Shown here one piece after another: positions 51,852 through 61,560 of a DNA stretch of 64,000 bases. Both the position numbers and the translations under genes were made by a program. How positions within the stretch are numbered: the stretch's first letter is position 1; every line of letters begins with the position of its first letter. The stretch covers positions 23,992,015 through 24,056,014 of the forward strand of contig JAKCOZ010000012.1 in NCBI GenBank assembly GCA_022605955.1. The letters run 5' to 3'. The DNA comes from Rallus limicola. Its lineage: Eukaryota; Chordata; Aves; Gruiformes; Rallidae. Under the pieces are notes generated by a model that saw only the letters and a program-made list of their open reading frames with translations, did not search any database and had not been told where the DNA came from.

Positions 51852-51962
51852 GGAACTGGATTTGGTCAACAGGCAGCGCCTTTCAATCCAACATTCCCTG
51901 CTGGTTCACAGCCTTTTAATGGTGAATCCTACCCCTACAGCCACAGCATGTTGCAGCCGCAG
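51852..51962 (+). CDS. Candidate orphan coding exon, unknown gene
   Basis: Seen: 111 bases (37 codons, no split codons) preceded by ...GATAACAG and followed by GTAAAAGA, a good donor. The phase-0 frame is open and reads GTGFGQQAAPFNPTFPAG and onward to SMLQPQ. It is rich in Q, P, S, F and Y, like a disordered activation or adaptor segment, and unlike the surrounding AT-rich noise. The pyrimidine tract before the acceptor is poor. I recognise no family, and saw no neighbouring exon of similar character. It could be one exon of a plus-strand gene, a displaced exon copy, or chance. Moderate to low confidence. Confidence 0.4.
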
Positions 51963-52967
51963 GTAAAAGAAGAAGAAACATGCTGATCTTTTTCTAGTAC
52001 CTCCTATGTCAGAAACGGGGCTCTACCTCATGTTATGGAATCGCTTTGGAGGTGTGCAAATCTGCATGCACCCATCTACTGAGATAGCATGGGTGAGTAC
52101 ACCAGCTGTGTCAAGGCAGTCCAACCCTGCTAGCTGTGTTTATTTGCGGTTACTGACAATGGGAAATGATCAGTATTGTTAGAACTAGAAAAATAACATG
52201 TTAACTTTCTTCTCAGTACAGCAGCACCCTCTTTGGCAGCCATATATTTACTAGTAAGCCAAATCTTTCAAGGTTAGCACCGCAAGGTTAGGAGAACAAG
52301 ACAGGTTCTAGTGTATCTTTGTACACCATCAGCAAGTTGCCTCCTAAATTTTCTTTACAAGACCTTTATCTTCAGCAAAGACGCATGCAGGAAAAAGACT
52401 GCAGATTGATCAGCAACTGCAAAAGTTGATTTGATGGATCTAAATGACTGCAGAAGGATAAAGTCTCACTCCTAAGTCACTCCTTGCAACAGCATTTCCC
52501 CCCATTTATGCTGAACTCACGTTAGGAAAATATGACAGAAGCACTTAATTTCATTAATCTGATAGGGTAGACAACATTCATTTAACATCAATTAGCTTGT
52601 ACTACAGCTGATAATTTGGGCCAGAGTAATATGCAATTGATATTCAGAGCCTGGTCTGGACATGATACGGGCAAAGGGGGATGCCTCCGCTGCTGTGTTG
52701 CTCCTCCCCTGTCACTTAACTATGTGTGTGTTGAAGTAGGTAGCAGCCCCCCAGGACATCTGCACCTTTTATTAGGAATTACAGCCATGCACTAGAAATC
52801 TAGTTTGAAAAACCCTTTCTCTTTGTATTCATTTTCTTATAATTCTCAATGGAAATGGAGTTTCCTTCCTGAATTGCTACGATGCACTTTGCCTGTTCCA
52901 CCGGGAAACTTCAAATTTATGGTGGTTTTTATATTTGTTCTGAGATTTGAGCACAGAATTGATATAC

Positions 52968-53016
52968 ATTATTGTTATTATTGTTATTATTATTATACAT
53001 TATTATTATTATTACC
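52968..53016 (+). repeat. (ATT)n microsatellite, imperfect
   Basis: ATT/TTA units interrupted by two G substitutions and one ACA step. It explains the I/Y-rich frame over this position. Confidence 0.93.
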
Positions 53017-55065
53017 CATTATCAACTTATAAACTATCCTGTCCATCTTTCACTTACTTAGAAGTCAGTAAACGCTGTGCAGAATCAGGATTTGATAGCT
53101 TAGGCATTACAATTTTATGGGACATTGGGTTTATTCTCTTGCTCTCAAAGCTCGTAGGTGACCTGAAAGAAGTCATAAGAAGAGTTGTAAAGTTGTAAAC
53201 AAATTAACTTTAGGTTGTTTAGCTCCTCAAGCAGAGTTGCAGCCCCTAATGTTGCAGCAGAGAAGAAATGGATCCTCAGCATCACCAAGAAGGAAGCTAT
53301 TTAAACTATCACACAGAAAAATACAAAAGACAAAGACATGATCTGAATCTCACCTTCCTCTGGAATTAAATACTGGCCTATGAAAAAATAACTGTGTCCA
53401 TTTGGAATTTACAGTCTGGAGTTACTCTGATTTTTACCTCAAGCAGTCACTGGATAAATCAGCAGTCTTTAGAAGAGGGATCAAGACAGAGCCACCTCTT
53501 GCTCACCTCAATGCCTCCTGCTCCTGCATCACAGTGCACTGCACTGAGGAGCCAAAGCCTGCTCAGAGCAGCTCCATCCATCTACATTCCTGCCTTTGCT
53601 TCTTCTTTCTCCCAGCATTTCTCCAGAAATCCCTGATTTCTCATCCCTATTTTTCCTTTGTCAAGTTCTTCCATAGAGGAAGGCTGTCAGAGATACTGGA
53701 AACACTGAGAAAAGAAAAAAAAAATCTCTTCTTTTCAATTATTGGACAAGAATTGAGACTTGTATCCTCCAGCATAATTTCTAAGGAAGATAGGTAACGG
53801 GCTCATCATCTTCTGCAGAGGTTATCTCAGGTAGCAGTCAGCACAGAGGGATATCAGCATGGGACAGGCAACACTGCTGAGCCCTGCTAAGACAGAGAGA
53901 GTGTTCTGGACACGAGCAGAACAGAATGTTAAGCATTAGGGGAACACCTCTATCAAAAACATGACCATTATGAGCTTTAGGCTTGCAATTCTCACTGTAC
54001 TGCAGGATTTAAGTACCTGTATTTCACCTCAATGTCCTAAGGCACTGGGGGGGGGCGGTGTTTAAATTTCAAACTTCCCTTTAAATTCTCCCTGCCTTGC
54101 CAAGGTGGCCTAAGGACAAATCCATTAATGCACATGATATGCAGGTATATTTACAATATGGGAGTTATGTAAGATCTCATCAATAATGAAGGGCTTTGTG
54201 GGTAAAGTAAGATGTGACTGTTTTCTTCTGGCTTTTCATGGTTTCTGTGTGAGTCACACAGTCCATATGCTTCTGTTATGAATAATTTTAAGGGATGATG
54301 TTTGAAGGGATGATGGCTCCAGGACTTCTGTCTGCAGAAGGTTGTGTGAGCCTCTCTCACTTATATCTCATAGAAACAAGCTGGAGGAATTACCAATGGA
54401 AAACAGGAATTAGTAAGGGAAGGATCAAGCTTTCCAGTTCTATTTTGATGACAGTCTGTACAAGGAGGAATAAAATCAATAGTTTCTTCCTGAAAGGTTT
54501 CTTTTTATCTACAGCAATGACAAGAGCTCTATTAGCTGTTCTTTAAGAATCAATCACACTTAAAAGCAATAGCCAGTATGACAACAACTGCATAATGGAC
54601 TATTAATTTTTTGACACAAATATCCTGAGTTTCAGAGAAGAGAGATACTTTTAACGAGACAGGAAATGAAATGTCCATTTCTCTAAAAATCAAGAAAACA
54701 GGAAGCATGTGTTACAGAAGGCAGAGAAACAAAAATGCTTAGATCCCCAGGGGGTAAAATGCCAACCTACGCATTTAGCCCACCTGAACAAGAACAGCAG
54801 ATAATGACCAAGATTCATCTGAAGGAAATTCTTAAAAGTCACATCAGGAAGTTTGAAACTCCTGAAGCTGCACTCCTTCTAGAAGAAAGCTGTCATGGCT
54901 GTGTCACTCCTACTGTCAAACAGGGACCTCCCCTCTTCCACAGCCTAACAAGGCTCAGCTCCTCAGTATCTGGTGAAAGACATGAGCTGCTCCAGCACAG
55001 ACCCCTTGTCTTACACCAGCTGAGAACCAGCTGTCTTATGCCTCTGTATTATACCTAGAACCAAG

Positions 55066-55710
55066 ATCATAGAATCACAGAATCACAGGGGTTGGAAGGG
55101 ACCTCGAGAGATGATCAGGTCCAACCCCCTGCCAAAGCAGCTCCCCAGCTCATATTGCATAGACAGGTGTCCAGATGGGGCTGGAATCTCTCCAGAGACG
55201 GAGACTCCACACCCCCCTGGGCAGCCTGTCCCAGGGCTCCCTCACCCTCACTGGGGAAAAGTTCTTCCCCATGTTGGTGTGGAACTCCCTGTGCTCCAAC
55301 TTGCAGCCATTGCCCTTTGTCCTGTCTCCACAGAGCACTGAAAAGGGGCTGGCCAATTCTCCCTGCATCCCATGCTTAAGATAATTATAGACATTAATTA
55401 GGTCCCCCCTTAGTCTAGTCTTCTCAAGATTGAACAGCCCCAGCTCACTCAGCCTTTCCTCATAGGAGAGATGCTCCAATCATCTTGGTAGCCCTCCTCT
55501 GGACTCTCTCCAGGAGATCACTGTCCTTTTTATCCCAGGGAGCCCAGAACTGGACACAACACTCCAGGTGGGGCCTGACCAGGGCAGAGCAGAGGGGGAG
55601 GATCACCTCCTTTGACCTGCTGGCCACACTCCTCGTGATGCACCCCAGGATCCCATTGGCTCTCTTAAGATGTATCATAAAGATGTGATTGGCAATCACC
55701 AGGTCCCATT
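55066..55710 (-). mobile_element. CR1 LINE 3' fragment, longest in window, broken reading frame
   Basis: The plus strand begins with the reversed CR1 terminus (ATCATAGAATCACAG) and continues for about 645 bases into the reverse-transcriptase coding end. On the minus strand, 55699-55460 encodes the RT C-terminal motif [16 protein letters not shown] and 55479-55150 encodes [17 protein letters not shown] in a different frame, so at least one frameshift breaks the ORF near 55470. It is 5'-truncated and non-functional. Confidence 0.95.
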
Positions 55711-58610
55711 AAATGGTATGTAGCGAGCTTTTTAGATGTATCAGAAGCACTTAGAATAAAAAATAGAATTATATCAGGTAAAAGGCATACTGATGCATAA
55801 ATAATGAGAAAATGTTTATTTGGGAAATATTTTGGAAAATATTTACTTGGGGGAAATGTTATGGGAAATACCCTAAATCAGCTAGTTCTACTGTATTACA
55901 TCGAAATTTCCATGTGGTCTCAGTAGTGTGGAACAGCAGATGAAAGCCAGAGCAAAGAAAGGAACAGTGCTTGGAGGAGTGTTCCTTATTGACACTGGGT
56001 GAGCTTATTGTGGCTCAGCAGCAAGCAGGAAACCATGATCGAGACCAAGAGAAACTCTGCTGAACATGTCCCTGCTTCTGCCTGAGATGCAGGGCTTTTT
56101 GAGGAGCTGTAGTTAAGGAACACTGTCACTTACTTTGAGAATAGAATTTAAAAAAAAGATAGACAATAGATGTACGTTAGAGCTCCAGACAGAATGACTT
56201 TGTAAATGTGGACAGCAGACTGTACTCTGTCTTTTCATGCTGTCATGTTTCTTTGTTGATGTCTCTGTTTTAAGATCAGTGTGCTCCATGCATCACCAAT
56301 TGTCTTTTGTTTTCTCACAGCAGGGAAGGCTCAGTTAATCCATATGTCACGACAAAAAATTCAGGCTTCTCTTTGATAGGAACCAAGCATGACAGCAATC
56401 TATTGAAAAGGTGCTTTGGACTATCATTTCTTCCAAGCTAATTTATTGACTGGATGGCTTTCAAAAATAATAGGTCTGTTTCCCAAGATAATGAGCTGAG
56501 ATGTGACTCATGAAGTCCATGTGAGCATACAGACAGACTAATTATGAGAAATAAACTAATAATAAACTAGCAGTCTCTGGAAATCAGTATCTGTTGTGAT
56601 ATACCAGTCTAAACTTCAGAGAGCACAAATGTTTCCACCTGTTCCCTACTGCAGTGATTTGGTTTATTAGCCTTAGATATGTAAAACTAATATCTTCTTA
56701 TACAATCCTTAGACAGGTCAGGATGATAAGAAGACAGGGATGACAATTTTGCTGAGCAAACTCCAGTTCTAGTAGGTGGTTCTATGGAGACAATGCTATC
56801 CCACTAACGATAGGTAGAGTTCCAAAATCCACAGACTTATAAATCAGAGCTGGGAAAGTGAAACATCCATTAAAATAAAACCTTTAACACACCCCACCGA
56901 CCAATTTATTAATCTTATCCCCCAGAATATTTCACTCTAAGTGTACACACCACAGTGTGACTGTATAAACAATGTGCCTTTCCTGTAGCATTTGTGGAAT
57001 AATTTTAGCAAAGAGTTTTTTCCACTCATTTTCCCATTTCCAGGACAGATGAGGAACAGGACACAGCCACATCTGACTGCAGAAAAGGCATAATTGGGAC
57101 ACATTAATTATTCTCTCACAATCAAAATTCTAAGAAACAAAATGCCCATGATCTTATCTTCCAGAAAAAGGGACAATGCCCAACTTCTGCTGGAGCTGCA
57201 GGAAAGATTTACTCCCTAGACCAGCCAATTTGTAACTCTCAGGCTCCAGAAGTAATTTACATGCTGCAAAGAGCTTTTCCAGCATGTTTACAGCAGACCA
57301 AAAAATGGGAATTCAAAAAAAACCCCTCCATACCGTTCTCCTCACTTCAGGGGTAAACCCAACAGGACATTTTATGATTACTGACTACTTATGCTCACTC
57401 TGGAGTAATCTGCTATAAAGCCAGTGGAATGGTAGAAAATTCTGGGCCATGGTGTGTTTATGACTCATTTACAGCTAGCACTTTTAAGGCTGACCCTGAA
57501 TCATCCCGACCTTTACTTAGCTGTTGAAACATTGATGCCTTATGTTGCCCAGGAAAGAAACTGCTGCCTTAAAATGTTCTTGACCTTGTTCAGCAAATTC
57601 CTCACGCCATAACTGACTTGCTTTTAGTTGCCAGTAAAGCACTGTCAAAGAGTTGAGATGACAAACGAATGTTGCAGAAGTTGCATTCCACAAACATTTA
57701 TAATTTCTCCTAAGAATTAAGAGCTCCCTTCTAGCACAGTGAACTCCAGACTGCTGCATACAATGTGTCTTTTGCTTATATTTCTATGAATTATTATGTC
57801 ATTTCTACAAGCACACTTCAGCATATTGTACTTACATCAACACTTACTAATGCTTAGCAAAATTTTTGACAAACACGGTCTGTTCTGGGTACGTACAAAC
57901 AGTGACAATAATATGGAGCCACAGTGTCATCATTATTTTCTAAGCCCTGCTTTCTCTTTAGCACAACAGATGTCCATTGAAAAGAAAAATATGTTTCCAA
58001 TGCCTTTAAAATTACTCAGATTTTTCCTCCATAAACATTTCCTATAGAAGCTGTTCCTGAGAAAAGTGAGTGACCAAAAGCCCCATTTTGGAGTCTTGGT
58101 GAGCCCCCTGTACACAGATTTCTACTTTCCTCTCCTTTTAGGGCCCTGAGTAAGGTCTCCAGTTTGAGCAGCTCCCAGTAAATGTGGGGACTGCACAGTA
58201 GTAAAATGTCCATTCAGCAGAACTGAACAGATGCATTTTTATTTGTGAAACAAACCCCAGATTTTAAGGGTGAAATTCCTAGACATACATAACCCCATGG
58301 TGCCACTGCAACTCTGTTACAATAGGGTTTTAACCAATTTGCCACAAATATTTGTGTACAAGCCAAAAAAGCAGTCTAAGTGTACTAAATTGATACCTAC
58401 TAGGTCATTTCTAACTAGTGCAGGTCAGTTACCTGTTGGTTTCAATTAAGCTTTGCAAAAACACCCTTGTGCCATGGTGTACCGTGAAGAAAAATAATGA
58501 GGTAACATAAACCAAAGTACTTCGCTTACAATGCAGGCTTTAGGCTATGTGAAACCAAGCTTGCACTGAAAAGAAGCAACTGAGAGCAGTCGGTCAGTGA
58601 AAAGCAGGAC

Positions 58611-58673
58611 AAAGAGCCCAGGTTGGGGGATAAAGAGCCCAGGTTGGGGGATAAAGAGCCCAAGTTGGGGGAC
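58611..58673 (+). repeat. 21-bp tandem repeat, three copies
   Basis: Three consecutive copies of a 21-base unit beginning AAAGAGCCCAGGTTGGGGG (58611-58631, 58632-58652, 58653-58673). The first two are identical; the third differs at two positions. Confidence 0.96.
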
Positions 58674-58796
58674 AAAGGGGATTAGAAAATTTTTAGGATC
58701 CCCAGTTTCCATTTGAAGGGTACAAGCACTTCATGACTTGTTTCCATTGAAACTTTAAGGAAACATCAAGGTAATAAATGTAGGCAATTATCATCC

Positions 58797-58853
58797 CACT
58801 TGGCATTTCTTTAGCATGTTCATCCTGAAGTGCCAAACCCTTTACAAACCTCT
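58797..58853 (+). repeat. Ancient amniote repeat fragment (same type as 22095-22290)
   Basis: TTAGCATGTTCATCCTGAAG followed by CAAACCCTTTACAAAC resembles the 'cttt-catcc...aaagcactttacaaac' stretch of old L3/MIR-type repeats. Short and diverged. Confidence 0.45.
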
Positions 58854-60153
58854 GACAAAGGCTGCCTAGGAGTTCTGGACAAGTTTGGGGTTTTTTTCTG
58901 AATGCTAGCAGATGGAAAGAAAAAAAAAATCAATAAAAAAATCACAGCAATGAAATATTTTTTCCATTATATTAACATCTAGGGATACCCACGGAGCCAA
59001 AATCAGTGTGAAAAAACATACAGTGAGAGATTAAATTTTTGTAGTGTGAATGAACAACACGTGAAAGAAGTACATGACAGTTCTGAATACACAGAGGAGA
59101 AAAAGTCAGTGTGTAACATGCCAAAAGTCAGGCAGAAGCAGAGATAGGACAAGGTTATCTTGAGGCCCATGTCAGTACCATAGGCACAAGTGCAGTACGG
59201 TATAATGCTCTCTATTTTTTTCAAAGATTGTATAGGGCATGTAACTAATACATGAAATTGTATCTGCTCATGTGAAGTTTAGATGACTGTAAACACACAG
59301 TTACAATTTCTTATTTAGTGACAGAGTGAACACCTTTGAACTGGGCAATGAAATCTCCACCAACTGCAGAAGGATTTATCTTGTTGTTCCTTTTCCTATT
59401 TAACTTTTCTTTTTTGACTCTGAAATAAAACTGGGACACATTTGGACAGGTGACCCCAACCAGCCTTTATTTTTCTTGGACAGAGTCTAATCTCAAGTGA
59501 AGTGGGAGAAGAGCATCCATACAGTTTTCACTACTTTGTGGAGGATGAAATCCTGTTGCTCCAAGCAGCTAACCTCTTCAAACTGCCCATGTACAATGCC
59601 AGAACCTGCACAATGCAGATCATTAAAAGATTGTAATAAACAAAAATCCTGATTTATTTATGTGTGTATACCTTGGCCATGGCACGCTGGTTAATTAGTC
59701 TCTAAACCCACAAGCCTGTTCAAGACAGTAGAAACCAGAGGCACTTTGTAAACTAGAATTTTTACCAAGGCTGTTAGAGCAGAGCAGTGCAGAATATTAG
59801 CTCTAACATATTAGAGCATCTTGTGGATCCTTTCCCAGGAGCTGGAAATGTTCCCCATACACCTGGAGCTGCACAGTGGAAACAGACAACCAAGGCTAGG
59901 GGGGCAGCTGTCCTTCAGGGAGGACACCTGGGCAGCACCCCTTCAGCTTTAGCTCTGTAGGGAACGGGTGGCACAGGGGAGATGGGTGATGGGACTGAAC
60001 GGCTTTCCATGATAGGGAAGGTGGGTGGGTTGAAGTGTCCTTTCACAAAGACCCTTCGGAGCAGGAGGCTGTTTCAGGACTCTCATGTATTCCCACGAAA
60101 TACATACGGTGCCTATCCAGGAGCTGCCCCACAGGGGTTTTGCTACTCGAGGT

Positions 60154-60290
60154 TTAGTTACAGAATCCCAGGCTGTGGGGGCTGGCAGGGACCCTTGGAT
60201 GGTACCCAGCCCGACCCCCTGCCCGTGCAGATCACGACGAGCAGGCTGCAGGAGCAGGCTGCACAGGGTTCAATCCCTGCGGCCAGCCTC
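60154..60290 (-). mobile_element. CR1 LINE 3' fragment, diverged
   Basis: The block from ACAGAATCCCAGGCTG through GGCTGGCAGGGACC to CCGACCCCCTGCC is a GC-rich reversed CR1 3' end. It sits at the edge of the second CpG island. The right boundary is uncertain. Confidence 0.75.
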
Positions 60291-60299
60291 TGGAGAACG

Positions 60300-60670
60300 T
60301 TTCACCGTACTAAGGCCAAAACCCGAACCCCAGCGGGTTTCGCCTTCATTGGAGCGAGCATCCCGGACGGCGGGGAGCAGCGGTGACGCCTCGGCCTTGC
60401 CCCTAGGGGCCCCTGGCTTCGCCGGCAGTGCGGACGGCGGGAAGGCCGGACGGTGACTTGGCGCCATCTGTCGGACGGAGTGGGGGAGCCGCTGCCCGCA
60501 CCTGCACCCGCCGCACCGCTGAGGCAGCGCCGGCACCCGCCGCGCCGGGAACCGCCGCACCGCGGCCGGGCAAGCAAAGGGGCCTTGCTTCAACGGGCAC
60601 ATAAAGCAGCGTCTTCAGACCGGCGCCTGCTCGGGCCTTAGGGCTGTGCGCCCCCCGGCAGCCGCCTCAA
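60300..60670. promoter_or_regulatory. Second CpG island, no gene recognised
   Basis: GC content and CpG density are clearly raised over about 370 bases, directly next to a diverged CR1 end (60154-60290). Open frames here (for example 60453-60641 plus, 60602-60270 minus) are arginine/proline-rich products of GC-rich DNA. I saw no start region resembling TPRG1L, the neighbour I would expect on this side from the human order. It may be the promoter of an unannotated transcript, or an orphan island. Confidence 0.65.
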
Positions 60671-61229
60671 GCGTGCTGTTGCTGTAGAGGAGTCACAGAT
60701 GTTTAAAGACATCGCAGTGCAAGGTCACTGCTCAAGGAGAGAAGAAAAGGACGAGTCTCAAACTGGTTCCCAGCTCGGATGCCTGGATGGCAGCAAACAG
60801 CACCACCGACAAACCCTGTGGTCAGAGAGAACGGAGTGTGTGGAGACTGGGGATGCTCACACGTCAGTGCCATCCCCATGCTGTAATGGATAAGCACGAG
60901 GCCAAAACGAACATTGGGACTGTGCCGGAGTCAGTTTAAGACCAACCATCCCTTCCCGACACTACACATACCTACACAAAGTACAACCAACCGTTCTGAG
61001 CTATTTGGGAGCCAGAACATCCCAGTGTTTTGCCACCAGGCTGCACTGCAGGGAGTATTTCTGTCCCTCCACAGTCTCATTACAAGGTGCTAAGATTGGC
61101 TAACAAATATACTGCTCCTTTTTAACGTGTAACACGGCTGTACTTCAGTGTTTCTTATCTCATTAAAAAACAAAACAATTTCCCATCAGCACAAAAGCAT
61201 TTGGTTGATTTGCATACAGAGGTTTCCCT

Positions 61230-61560
61230 ATCATAGAATCATAGAATCATGGACTGGTCTGGGATGGAAGGGACCCCAAGGATCAAAGAGCTCCAACCCC
61301 CTGCCACAGGCAGGGTCACCAACCTCAGGCCTAGGAGCTACACAAGGTTGCCCAGTGCCCCATCCAACCTGGCCTTGAACACCGCCAGGGACAGGGCATC
61401 CACCACCTCTCTGGGCAGCCTGTTCCAGCACCTTACATCTCTCTATATAAAACACTTCCCCCTAATATCTAATCTAAACCTTCCCTGCTTTAACTTTAGT
61501 CTATTCCCCCTTGTCCTGTCACACCTTGAAACATGAAGTATTTCACTGAAATCCCTCCAA
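61230..61560 (-). mobile_element. CR1 LINE 3' fragment
   Basis: Starts with two copies of the reversed terminal repeat (ATCATAGAATCATAGAATC) and runs through CCAACCCCCTGCCA and CTCTGGGCAGCCTGTTCCAG into a C/T-rich segment with the usual CCCCCTTGTCCTGTC block. It is 5'-truncated; the two intact terminal units suggest a fairly complete 3' end. Confidence 0.93.

Larger units (their letters stand above)
44218..55065. other. Upstream flank: AT-rich, microsatellites, possible regulatory patches
   Basis: This stretch holds three microsatellites and the orphan exon candidate at 51852-51962. Two patches are rich in homeodomain-type TAATTA motifs or carry an octamer (45570-45760 and 46600-46690). No other gene is recognised; the open frames are short and lack domains. 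Confidence 0.6.
55711..60153. other. Upstream flank, no gene recognised
   Basis: Apart from the 21-bp tandem repeat and a short ancient repeat fragment I see nothing recognisable. Open frames are short and AT-rich. Confidence 0.6.

Noticed and set aside
60270..60641. Arg/Pro-rich frames at the second CpG island, considered as a TPRG1L first exon
   Set aside because: No resemblance to the TPRG1L N-terminus as I remember it, and frames are open on both strands because of base composition.
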